Source: Streptomyces sp. CB02009 (GTDB lineage Bacteria > Actinomycetota > Actinomycetes > Streptomycetales > Streptomycetaceae). Taken from it: DNA of 64,000 nt. Made by a program: the position numbers and the translations under genes. Within the stretch, counting starts at the first letter, position 1; each line of letters starts with the position of its first letter. The stretch covers positions 872,441-936,440 of the forward strand of contig NZ_LIVV01000002.1 of assembly GCF_001905825.1 (NCBI RefSeq), given 5' to 3'. A model generated the notes under the pieces. It saw nothing but the letters and a program-made list of their open reading frames with translations. It was not told where the DNA came from and did not search any database. Positions 33,673 through 41,423 of this stretch are shown in pieces.

Positions 33673-35607
33673 TCAGAGGGTTCGGCAGAGGAGGGCGGCG
33701 GGCTTGTTGCCCCGCGCCCAGGCGCCGCTGTGGGCGACCCCGGCGGCGTACTCGTCGCTGCCGCACTGGCCCTTGTAGGCGCCGAGGGCGAACTCGCCGC
33801 CGGGCGCTCCGGTGGGACGGTTGTCGCCGCGGTCGAACCAGAGGGTGCGGCCGGTCTTCGGCAGGGCCCGGGCGGCCTCGGCGCACAGCACGGCGGACAC
33901 GGCCTTGCCCCGGAGGCTGTAGCCGACCATGAACTGCTGCGCGGGGCACTGGAACTTGGTGTAGCCGCCGGCCCAGTCCCCGTCGGTGACGTGCCGTTCG
34001 TCTGTCACGACGGTCAACGCGCCGACGGGGGAGGCGAGTCCGCGGGCTCCGGTGTCGGTGCACAGACCCCGTCCGCTGTCGTGGGAGAGCCCGACGATCC
34101 GCTGGCCGTCGGGGCAGGCCGCCTTGCGGGCGCCGTGGTCCCAGTCGCCCTTCGCGCGGGCGCGGAGCGACTGGACGAAGTCGGTGTGGTCCGTGGTGAG
34201 CATGTCCCAGGAATCGGTGACGGGTACGGCGCCGGACCTGCCGGTCGCGTCGACGAGCCGCTGCCAGTGCGGGGTGCGCCAGTCGTCGCCGTCGAGGACG
34301 CCGGAGCGCCGGCCCTGGAGGTCGTAGTCCAGCAGCTTCCAGCGTCCGTGGCCGGTGAAGCCGACCGCCGGCCAGTAGGCGAAGTCGACGTCCTGCGTGA
34401 TGAGGTAGTCGACGAAGTTCGCGAACCACGTCCTGCCCTGCGGGTTCGTCTCGTCGGCGCCGATGCCGAACTCGCTGATCCAGACGGGCGCGGTGTAGTG
34501 GCGCCGGGTGTCGTCGGCGACGAAGAGGGCCTGTCGCCGCAGGGTCTGGAACAGCTCGTCGCGGGGGAGTTCCTGGTAGCGCCAGTCGCTGGTCTCGCCG
34601 GTGCCGGTCGCGCCGGTGTGCCGGGGGCCGGTGTAGCCGTAGAAGTGGGCCGAGTAGACGAGCTTGTCCGAGGCGACCAGGGTGTGGGACAGCTCGCGGA
34701 CCGGTTCCAGGGTGGGCCGCCCGTGCGGGGTGATATCGGTGGGGATGCCCTGCCAGTTGATGCCTTCGACGACGACCAGCAGGTCGGGGTTGGCCTCGGT
34801 GAGCAGCCGGTCGCCGACCCGTTGGGAGGCGGCCCACCAGTCGTGGTCGTTGCCCCAGCCCCAGTTGGCGTCGTCCATGACCGTGCGGCGGACCTCGTTG
34901 TAGAGGTCGGCGCCGACGACCCGCTTGTCGCTCTTGTAGCGCTTGGCGAGGAACAGCCAGTCGGCCTCCCACTGCGCGGTGGACTGGCTGGTGTTCCAGC
35001 GCTCGTTGCCGTCCAGGCCGCAGCACCAACGGGAGGTGTTGGTGTGGTTGTTGAGGACGATCGCGAACCCCTCGGCGGTGGTCGCGGCGATCACCGCGTC
35101 GAAGACCTGGAGCGGGGTCCTGCCCCGGAGGGCCGGATTGGCCGCGACGGCGGCGTCCGGCACCGGGCGCTGGTCGTGCAGCATCTCGTTGGAGAACGGC
35201 AGACGGATGCTGTTGGCGCCGAGCCGGTGGAAGTCGGCGAGGATGCTCGCGAGCGGGACGCGGTCGAGGCCCAGGGGGACCTGGTCGGACTTCTCGGCGT
35301 CGTGGTGGCTGGCAGGGTCGTTCACGTCTCCGCTGCCGTTGTACGAGCCCTGGGCGCCGTGCCAGTTCACGGACTTGAGCTTGAAGCGGGCTCCGCGGGC
35401 GTCCACGACGTACCGGCCGCGGGTGCTGAGCGGGGGCTGCCAGCTCTCGGCGAGCAGGGAGCCGGCGGGCGAGACGGACGAGACGGACGAGGACGCGGGT
35501 GTCGGTGCGGGTGCGGGCGCATGCGCGCGGGCGGGTGCGGCGCCGGCCGGAGACCCGGCGGCGATGAGGACCGCGGCGAGCGCGACTCCCAGCAGTGACT
35601 TCTTCAT
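33673..35607 (-). CDS. Secreted glycoside hydrolase family 5 enzyme with C-terminal Cys-rich repeats
   Basis: A 644-residue secreted enzyme. A signal peptide (MKKSLLGVALAAVLIAAG, AxA site near 27) and a Pro/Ala/Ser linker precede a GH5 catalytic domain (about 55-465). The acid/base is probably Glu238 in ADLYNEV and the nucleophile Glu379 in VWISEFG; LKSVNWHGAQ and IVLNNHTN are further clan-A landmarks. It would cleave a beta-1,4-glucan or related polymer. The last 170 residues hold three similar Cys-containing units (ACPDGQRIVGLS, QCPAQQFMVGYS, QCGSDEYAAGVA), each ending in LC, which I do not recognise; they may bind carbohydrate. The ATG at 35607 is chosen because the signal peptide starts there. 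Confidence 0.88.
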   Translation of the reverse strand: MKKSLLGVALAAVLIAAGSPAGAAPARAHAPAPAPTPASSSVSSVSPAGSLLAESWQPPLSTRGRYVVDARGARFKLKSVNWHGAQGSYNGSGDVNDPASHHDAEKSDQVPLGLDRVPLASILADFHRLGANSIRLPFSNEMLHDQRPVPDAAVAANPALRGRTPLQVFDAVIAATTAEGFAIVLNNHTNTSRWCCGLDGNERWNTSQSTAQWEADWLFLAKRYKSDKRVVGADLYNEVRRTVMDDANWGWGNDHDWWAASQRVGDRLLTEANPDLLVVVEGINWQGIPTDITPHGRPTLEPVRELSHTLVASDKLVYSAHFYGYTGPRHTGATGTGETSDWRYQELPRDELFQTLRRQALFVADDTRRHYTAPVWISEFGIGADETNPQGRTWFANFVDYLITQDVDFAYWPAVGFTGHGRWKLLDYDLQGRRSGVLDGDDWRTPHWQRLVDATGRSGAVPVTDSWDMLTTDHTDFVQSLRARAKGDWDHGARKAACPDGQRIVGLSHDSGRGLCTDTGARGLASPVGALTVVTDERHVTDGDWAGGYTKFQCPAQQFMVGYSLRGKAVSAVLCAEAARALPKTGRTLWFDRGDNRPTGAPGGEFALGAYKGQCGSDEYAAGVAHSGAWARGNKPAALLCRTL

Positions 35608-35649
35608 GAAGGCCTTCGATGGGTGACGGGCGGGGGCCGTGCCGCAGTA

Positions 35650-35706
35650 TGTTCGCGAGAACAACGGGCGGCTGACAAGACTCCGTACCCACAAGTAACC
35701 TTACTT
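35650..35706. promoter_or_regulatory. Two palindromes between the GH5 and ATP-grasp genes
   Basis: TGTTC-GCGA-GAACA lies at 35650-35663 and AAGTAA-CC-TTACTT at 35693-35706. Both arms are perfect in each. They sit 43 and 86 bases ahead of the GH5 start and upstream of the divergent ATP-grasp gene. Neither matches the CebR operator TGGGAGCGCTCCCA known for cellulase genes. Confidence 0.45.
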
Positions 35707-35820
35707 CACGGCCTGTTGGCTGGTATGCCTCGCCAGGACCACGGCGCACGCCTTCCGGCGGACGCCCGCCCTATGATCGGTCGGGACCGGCAGAGGGCAC
35801 CCGTGGACGAAGGGACCGGC

Positions 35821-36759
35821 ATGTCGTCAGCGAACGCAGCATGCGCCTGGCTGCTCCTGTGCCCCGGGCTCAGGAGGGGCGGTCAGGGCGGCCCCGGCAG
35901 AGGTCCGGGCCCGGTTACGTCCTCGCTGATGGCCGCCTTCGCCGCGGAACTCGGGCACCGGGCCGCGGTGGTCCACAGCAGCCGGCTCGTGCTCGGGGTG
36001 GAAGGCGGGCTGCTCACCCTCGCCGACACCGGCGGACGACCCGTCGCCGCGCCCGCCGTGGCGTACGCCCGCCTGTCGACGCCGCGGCTGTCGACCGACC
36101 GGGAGATCACCCTGCTCCGGCACCTGGCCGCCATGGGCACCCGACTGATCAACCCCGCGGAGGCGGTCCTCGCGGCGGTGAACAAGTTCTGGCAGCTCCA
36201 GCAGCTCGCCGCCGCGGGCATCCCCGTGCCCGACACCCGCACCCACACCGACGCGCCCCTTGAGCACGTACTCGACGCCGGCGCACCGCAGCCCTGCGTG
36301 GTGAAAGCGGTGCGCGGCCACCGCGGCCGAAGGGTCTTCCTCGCCCCCGACGACACGGGGCTGCGCGCAGTGGCGGGCAGTCTGGACGACCGGCACCCCT
36401 ACCTCCTGCAGCGGTACGTGGCCCACTCCCACGGCCGGGACCTGCGCGTCGTCGTGGTCGACCGCCGGGCCGTGGCCGCCGCCGTGCGCACGGCCGATGA
36501 CGACCGCCTCGTCTCCAACCTGGCGCAGGGCGGCACCCACACCGTCTGCACCGGCCGGTATCCGGACGCGGAGGCGCTGGCCGTCGAGGCGGCGGACGCC
36601 ATCGGCCTCGGCGTCGCCGGCGTCGACCTCCTCTTCGAGGCCGACGGCTCGTTCACCGTGTGCGAGGTGAACTGCAACCCCACCTGGCGGCCCGACATGC
36701 CCGGCATCGCCGAAGCCGTCGCCGCCGCCTGCCGCAGCCGTCTCGACGCGGAGGGGTGA
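35821..36759 (+). CDS. ATP-grasp ligase, RimK-like
   Basis: A 312-residue protein of the ATP-grasp superfamily. The central part has NKFWQLQQLAAAGIPVPDT, typical of RimK/LysX ligases, the lysine strand CVVKAVRGHRGRRVFL with the glycine-rich flap, LLQRYVAHSHGRDLRVVVV, and the metal-binding end GVDLLFEADGSFTVCEVNCNP (Glu and Asn ligands). Such enzymes join an amine to a carboxylate through an acyl phosphate. The ATG at 35821 has GAAGGGA nine bases upstream. A TATGAT at 35772 may be its -10. No precursor peptide or partner gene is adjacent, so the substrate is unknown. Confidence 0.85.
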   Translation: MSSANAACAWLLLCPGLRRGGQGGPGRGPGPVTSSLMAAFAAELGHRAAVVHSSRLVLGVEGGLLTLADTGGRPVAAPAVAYARLSTPRLSTDREITLLRHLAAMGTRLINPAEAVLAAVNKFWQLQQLAAAGIPVPDTRTHTDAPLEHVLDAGAPQPCVVKAVRGHRGRRVFLAPDDTGLRAVAGSLDDRHPYLLQRYVAHSHGRDLRVVVVDRRAVAAAVRTADDDRLVSNLAQGGTHTVCTGRYPDAEALAVEAADAIGLGVAGVDLLFEADGSFTVCEVNCNPTWRPDMPGIAEAVAAACRSRLDAEG

Positions 36760-36805
36760 GCGCTGCTGGTCCCGGGGCCTGCGGCCCCCGGACCCGCTGC
36801 CCCCG

Positions 36806-36833
36806 GACCCGCTGCCTCCGGCGACAGCGGGTC
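36806..36833. terminator. Small hairpin between converging genes
   Basis: GACCCGCTG (36806-36814) pairs with CAGCGGGTC (36825-36833). A partial copy of the left arm lies at 36791, part of a short tandem repeat. It overlaps the stop of the minus-strand membrane protein. Confidence 0.5.
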
Positions 36834-37869
36834 AGCGTCCCAGTGCCGTGCGGAGCGTGAGGCCGTGGTCGCGCCGCAGCCGGTACAGCTCCCACCAGGA
36901 CAGGGCCGTCACCGTGAGGGGGGCACCGAGGACGAAGGCCACCCGGGCACCGGTCGGCACCTGGTCGTAGGACCCGGTGACGACATCGAGGAGGGCCATC
37001 TCCCACACCAGGACACCGGCGAGGATCGGCGGCAGCACCTCGTGGATGTCGGCGGTGCGGAACACGTGCACCAGTGACAGCCCGATGCCGTAGAGCGCGA
37101 AGCCGATCGACCACAGGACCAGCACGATGAGGGCGACCCTCCCGGGCAGCCCCACGGCGTCCCGGAAGCCCGCCAACTCCGGGGCCATGGCGAGGGCGGA
37201 GGTGCCCATGGACCCCATGACGGCCAGGACCGAACCGAGGGGGCGCAGGGTCCGGCGCAGGTACATCCGGCGCAGGCCGCCCCGTGCGGCCGCCACGAAG
37301 GCGCCGACCACCACGGGGAAGGTGCAGACGAGGACCAGCACACTGGACCAGCTCTGGTCGAGCCGTTCTCCCGCCACTCCCTGGACGCCGTCGGCGCTCG
37401 CGACGGCGTTGTACGTGACCGTCAGACCCACCCAGGCGAGGAGCCCCAGCCCCGTCCGCCACAGCTGGAGCCTGCGGACCTCCGGGTCGTGGACGATCCC
37501 GGGGCGCGAGGGACGGAAGGCCCGCTGGGCGGCGTACAGCGGGTTGTAGAGGCCCCGCAGGATGTTCCGGGCCCGCGAGGGCTCCGCCCGCGGAGGCGGG
37601 ACGGGGCCGTGGACCGGCGGGTACGGGTAACCCGGCGGCGGGCCGGACCGGGGGTACGGATAGGCCGTGGGAGGGCCGGACTGCGTGTACGGGTACCCCG
37701 GGGGAGGCCCGGCCTGCGCGTACGGCTGTCCCTGCGGGGGCGCGGGCGGGGAGTTCGGGTGTCCCCGCGGGGGCGCGGGAGGAGCGTAGGGGTGTCCCTG
37801 CGGCAGGTGCACGCCGCCGCCCCCGCTGGCCGCCCCGTCGCCGTACCCGCCACTGCCGTAACCGCTCAT
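36832..37869 (-). CDS. Proline-rich multi-pass membrane protein of unknown function
   Basis: A 345-residue protein. The first 100 residues are Pro/Gly/Tyr-rich with repeated GPPPGYPY-like and GHPYAPPAPP-like units, a likely disordered cytoplasmic tail. Then come about six hydrophobic helices between 135 and 335, for example GLGLLAWVGLTVTYNAVAS and VALIVLVLWSIGFALYGIG. The ATG at 37869 begins MSGYGSGGYG. Proteins with this plan are common in streptomycetes; I recognise no catalytic or transport motif. Confidence 0.75.
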   Translation of the reverse strand: MSGYGSGGYGDGAASGGGGVHLPQGHPYAPPAPPRGHPNSPPAPPQGQPYAQAGPPPGYPYTQSGPPTAYPYPRSGPPPGYPYPPVHGPVPPPRAEPSRARNILRGLYNPLYAAQRAFRPSRPGIVHDPEVRRLQLWRTGLGLLAWVGLTVTYNAVASADGVQGVAGERLDQSWSSVLVLVCTFPVVVGAFVAAARGGLRRMYLRRTLRPLGSVLAVMGSMGTSALAMAPELAGFRDAVGLPGRVALIVLVLWSIGFALYGIGLSLVHVFRTADIHEVLPPILAGVLVWEMALLDVVTGSYDQVPTGARVAFVLGAPLTVTALSWWELYRLRRDHGLTLRTALGR

Positions 37870-37989
37870 GCCACGTACCCCCGATGTCCCGCACGTCCGA
37901 ACCCCGGCATCCTAGGTCCTGCCCTACGTCCACCCGGACGAGGTCCGGCGAGACAGGCGAGGCGTTCGCCCCTTGAGGAGGTCATCGCG

Positions 37990-38130
37990 ATGAACAAGGG
38001 GCCTGACGAGGACTCTGAGGTCGGTGAGGAGGACTCCGGCGAGGTCTCCGAGGACGTCCACGAGACGCCGGGGGAGGACGACTCCTCGACACGCCGTGAT
38101 GTCGCGAGCCGCCGGGGAGTGGCAGTCTGA
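37990..38130 (+). CDS. Small acidic protein of unknown function
   Basis: A 46-residue frame (MNKGPDEDSEVGEEDSGEV and on). About a third of its residues are Asp or Glu, and it has no hydrophobic segment. It is supported by a near-consensus ribosome binding site, GAGGAGG at 37975-37981, eight bases before the ATG. It is divergent from the proline-rich membrane protein and precedes the PLD-like gene by 144 bases. It may be a short regulator or a DNA/RNA mimic, or just a leader peptide; there is no way to tell here. Confidence 0.5.
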   Translation: MNKGPDEDSEVGEEDSGEVSEDVHETPGEDDSSTRRDVASRRGVAV

Positions 38131-38188
38131 AGGTGAGGGTGGTACCGGCGAGGCCCGGCAGAGCCGGACGCGAAGCGGCACCCCGTCC

Positions 38189-38241
38189 GCCGCCACCGGT
38201 ACTGGTGGTGGCAGGGACCCGCCACCGCGACCGGTGGCGGG
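38189..38241 (+). other. Two successive hairpins in the leader of the PLD-like gene
   Basis: A first stem uses GCCGCCACC and GGTGGTGGC around GGTACT, with one mismatch (about 38189-38212). A second uses CCCGCCACC and GGTGGCGGG (38218-38226 with 38233-38241). They lie between the small acidic gene and the PLD-like gene and could terminate or attenuate transcription. Confidence 0.4.
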
Positions 38242-38274
38242 AGGGCCCTGGAGGGGCCTTGGAGGTCCGACGAC

Positions 38275-39900
38275 GTGACGCGCACGGAGTGGCTTCTGGC
38301 AGCCGGCGAACGCGGGAACTCCGCGACACGCCTGGACGCGCGCCGCCAGGACGGGAAGGCCTGGTCCGAGGCGAATCGCGCCCAGGCGCTGGTGCACGGC
38401 TCCACGTACTTCGCGGAGCTGCTGGAGGTCGTCCGTGCCCTGCGCCCCGGCGACCTCCTCCTGTTCACCGACTGGCGCGGCGATCGCGACGAGCGGCTCG
38501 CCGGTCCGGGCACCGAGATCGGCACCGTCCTGCGTGAGGCGGCCGAACGCCACGTCGTCGTGAAGGGGCTGCTGTGGCGCTCCCACGTGGACGGCCTCCG
38601 GTTCAGCCAGCAGGAGAACCGCCGCCTCGGCGCGGAGATCGAGGAGGCGGGCGGTGAGTGCCTGCTCGACATGCGGGTGCGGCCCGGAGGCTCGCACCAC
38701 CAGAAGATGGTGCTGCTGCGCCACCCCGGCCGGCCGGAACTGGATGTCGCCTACGTCGGAGGGATCGACCTCTGCCACAACCGGAACGACGACGCCACCC
38801 ACTCCGGCGACCGCCAGTCCCTGCCCCTGGCCTCCGCCTACGGTCCGCACCCGCCGTGGCACGACGTGCAGCTCGCCCTTCGCGGCCCGGTCGTCGGCGA
38901 CGTCGAGGCGGTGTTCCGCGAGCGGTGGCAGGACCCCGCTCCGCTCAGTCGCAGCCCGGCCACGCGCCTGCGCGCGCTGATGCACCGGGAGGACGCCGAC
39001 GCGGACGGACTGCCGCCGCAGAACCCCGATCCCGCTCCGTGCGGCACGCACACCGTGCAGCTGCTCCGTACGTACCCGAACCGGCTGCTGCACGGGTATC
39101 CCTTCGCACCCGACGGAGAACGGAGCATCGCACGGGGGTACCTCAAGGCACTGCGACGGGCCCGGGCCCTGATCTACGTCGAGGACCAGTACCTGTGGTC
39201 CCCGAGGGTGGTGCGCTCCTTCGCCCAGGCACTGGCCAGGAACCCCGGACTGCTGATGATCGGCGTCATCCCCACGGTCCCGGAGCAGGACGGCAGACTC
39301 ACCCTGCCCATGAACCTGATCGGGCGGATCACGGCACTCGACGAGCTGCGCCGGGCCGGCGGCGACCGGGTCGCGGTCTACGGCCTGGAGAACCATGCGG
39401 GGACCCCCGTGTACGTCCATGCCAAGGTCTGCGTGATCGACGACGTATGGGCCTCCGTGGGCTCCGACAACATCAACCTCCGCTCGTGGACCCACGACTC
39501 CGAGCTCAGCTGCGCGGTCGTCGACGGCAGCCTGGACCAGCGGCGCCCCCGCGATCCCGGAGGGCTCGGGGACGGAGCGCGGGTCTTCGCCCGGGAGCTG
39601 CGCCTGGGGCTGATGCGTGAGCACCTGGACGTGGGGGAGGACCCGGGGCGGCGGGCGGCGGCGGAGCCGGACGCGCTGTGCGACCCGGCGAGCGCGTTCC
39701 GTGCCTTCGAGGCGGCCGCCGCGGCACTCGACGCCTGGCACGCGACCGGCCGCGGTGGTCCGCGCCCGGCGGGCCGCCTGCGCCGCTACACGCCCCCGGA
39801 CCTGTCCGCGGTGCGGCGGGCGCTGGCGACTCCCCTGCACCACGTTCTGGTCGATCCGGACGGACGGCCGCTCCGGCTGCGCCGGCACAACGCGTTCTGA
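38275..39900 (+). CDS. Phospholipase D-like protein
   Basis: A 541-residue cytosolic PLD-superfamily protein. The second HKD motif is intact (VHAKVCVIDD, followed by SVGSDNIN). The first reads HHQKMVLLRH, keeping His and Lys but with Arg where the motif's Asp is expected; VGGIDL follows as in true family members. It could hydrolyse phospholipids or other phosphodiesters, as bacterial PLD-like proteins vary widely. The GTG at 38275 is supported by GGAGG nine bases upstream. No signal peptide is seen. The C-terminal 100 residues (after RRPRDPGG) are a helical Ala/Arg-rich extension ending RRHNAF. Confidence 0.87.
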   Translation: MTRTEWLLAAGERGNSATRLDARRQDGKAWSEANRAQALVHGSTYFAELLEVVRALRPGDLLLFTDWRGDRDERLAGPGTEIGTVLREAAERHVVVKGLLWRSHVDGLRFSQQENRRLGAEIEEAGGECLLDMRVRPGGSHHQKMVLLRHPGRPELDVAYVGGIDLCHNRNDDATHSGDRQSLPLASAYGPHPPWHDVQLALRGPVVGDVEAVFRERWQDPAPLSRSPATRLRALMHREDADADGLPPQNPDPAPCGTHTVQLLRTYPNRLLHGYPFAPDGERSIARGYLKALRRARALIYVEDQYLWSPRVVRSFAQALARNPGLLMIGVIPTVPEQDGRLTLPMNLIGRITALDELRRAGGDRVAVYGLENHAGTPVYVHAKVCVIDDVWASVGSDNINLRSWTHDSELSCAVVDGSLDQRRPRDPGGLGDGARVFARELRLGLMREHLDVGEDPGRRAAAEPDALCDPASAFRAFEAAAAALDAWHATGRGGPRPAGRLRRYTPPDLSAVRRALATPLHHVLVDPDGRPLRLRRHNAF

Positions 39901-40044
39901 ACACCTCGTGACCTCTCGTGCGGTCGGCTCCGTGAGGACGGCCGAACGTGCTTCTTGGGTCGTGCGATCGCCGACGGGCGGGATTCCCGCTGCATGACTA
40001 GCGTGACCCGTGGAACCAATCCATATGAAAGGGGCGGCCGCATC

Positions 40045-40230
40045 ATGACAGGCAAGGGTACGGAGAAGGCGAAGGGCAAGAGGAAGGAAGCCGCCGGAAA
40101 GGCCGCCGGCGACAAGCGCCTGGAGACGGAAGGCAAGACGGACCAGGTGAAGGCAAAGGTCAGGGAAGCGGGCAAGGCGGTCAGCGAGCGGGCCAAGGGC
40201 GTCCGCGACTCCCTGGATCCCGAGAGGTAG
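40045..40230 (+). CDS. CsbD-family stress protein
   Basis: A 61-residue hydrophilic, Lys/Glu/Ala-rich protein with the CsbD pattern (KAKGKRKEAAGKAAGDKRLETEGK). CsbD proteins are general-stress proteins, usually of unknown mechanism. The ATG at 40045 has AAAGGGG about 11 bases upstream. A second CsbD gene lies 1.1 kb downstream, separated by a HAD phosphatase. Both are on the plus strand, which suggests a small stress-response neighbourhood. Confidence 0.85.
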   Translation: MTGKGTEKAKGKRKEAAGKAAGDKRLETEGKTDQVKAKVREAGKAVSERAKGVRDSLDPER

Positions 40231-40373
40231 ACCGACGGAGGGTTCGCGCTTCGGTGGGCTGCGGACGCGGTCGGTCGCCGTGACGGCACTCTCGCGAGCC
40301 TGTCGCCCTTCCGTGGCAAGGAGCAGGCACGCCCGCTCCGCCCCGCGCCGCTGTGAGGAGGAAGACCGAAACC

Positions 40374-41105
40374 ATGGACCGCGCCGCGCTCTTCGACATC
40401 GACGGGACCCTCACCGACACCAACTACCCACACGTGGTCGCCTGGTCCGAGGCGCTGCGCCAGGCCGGGCACCGGGTGCCGGCGCACTCCGTCCACCGGG
40501 CTATCGGGCTGCCCGGCGAGGACCTGCTCGACCACCTCCTGGGAGACGACCGCGACCGCACCCGGGACGACCGCCTGAGCGCCGCGCACGACACCCTGTA
40601 CGCCACCTGGTTCGACCGCCTGCCCGCCCTGCCCTCGGCCGCCGACCTGCTGCGCACCCTCGCCGGCAGCGGCTGGCTGGTCGTGCTCGTCACGTCGGCG
40701 AAGGACCGGGAACTCTCGGCCCTGCGCAGAGCCATCGGCGCCGACGACGCCATCGCCGAAGCCGGCACGTCCGATGACGTCGAGCAGGGCAAGCCCGCAC
40801 CGGAACCCGTCCGGCACGCCCTTCGACGCGCGGGGGTGCCACCCGAGCGGGCCGTGTTCGTCGGCGACACCGTGTGGGACATGCGGGCGGCGACCCGCGC
40901 CGGTGTGACCGCCGTGGGCCTGCTCTGCGGCGGTATCCCGAGGGCCGACCTGGAAGAGGCCGGTGCCGCCGCCGTGTACCGCGATCCGGCCGATCTGCTG
41001 GCCCGGCTCGGTGACAGTCCGTTCGCCCTCCCCGGCGGGAGCGACGGCGTCGAGGCCGTCGCAGGCATCGAAGCCGTCGAGGGCACCGAGGCCGCCGAGG
41101 GATGA
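40374..41105 (+). CDS. HAD-superfamily phosphatase
   Basis: A 243-residue phosphoglycolate-phosphatase-like HAD hydrolase. Motif I is LFDIDGTLTDT (nucleophile Asp8, general acid Asp10), motif II is VLVTSAK, the motif III Lys is in QGKPAPEP, and motif IV is VFVGDTVWDM. The alpha-helical cap lies between motifs I and II. The tail (DGVEAVAGIEAVEGTEAAEG) is an acidic low-complexity addition. The ATG at 40374 is chosen so that motif I falls in the usual place; GAGGAGGA lies about 12 bases upstream, and a GTG at 40353 would add seven residues. The substrate is unknown. Confidence 0.9.
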   Translation: MDRAALFDIDGTLTDTNYPHVVAWSEALRQAGHRVPAHSVHRAIGLPGEDLLDHLLGDDRDRTRDDRLSAAHDTLYATWFDRLPALPSAADLLRTLAGSGWLVVLVTSAKDRELSALRRAIGADDAIAEAGTSDDVEQGKPAPEPVRHALRRAGVPPERAVFVGDTVWDMRAATRAGVTAVGLLCGGIPRADLEEAGAAAVYRDPADLLARLGDSPFALPGGSDGVEAVAGIEAVEGTEAAEG

Positions 41106-41188
41106 CATGGAGTGCCAGGTTTGCCGTGCGCCAGGTCGGCCAGAACCCCTATGTAGCGTTTGTTCCCGTTTCCGGGGAGTGATCGGTC

Positions 41189-41362
41189 GTGTCGGACAAG
41201 GAGAAGGGCCGGGCCAAGGCCGAGCAGGTCAAGGGCAGGCTCAAGGAGATGGTCGGCCGTGTGCTGGGCAACGAGCGCATGACCGCCGAGGGGCGTGCCG
41301 AGAAGGCGAAGGGGAACGCCCGGCAGGCCAAGGAGAAGATCAAGGACGTCTTCAAGGGCTGA
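41189..41362 (+). CDS. Second CsbD-family stress protein
   Basis: A 57-residue protein beginning with GTG (VSDKEKGRAKAEQVKGRLKE) and showing the classic CsbD arrangement, including NERMTAEGRAEKAKGNARQAKEKIKD. GGGGAG lies about ten bases upstream of the start. It is short enough to be missed by automatic length filters. It is a paralogue of the protein at 40045 but closer to the family consensus. The YbdK-like ligase gene follows 61 bases downstream on the same strand. Confidence 0.87.
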   Translation: MSDKEKGRAKAEQVKGRLKEMVGRVLGNERMTAEGRAEKAKGNARQAKEKIKDVFKG

Positions 41363-41423
41363 CCCGGCCGCGGTGGGAGACGGCGGCTCGCCCTCACCTG
41401 CGGGGTCGAACGGCGGTGGCCCG

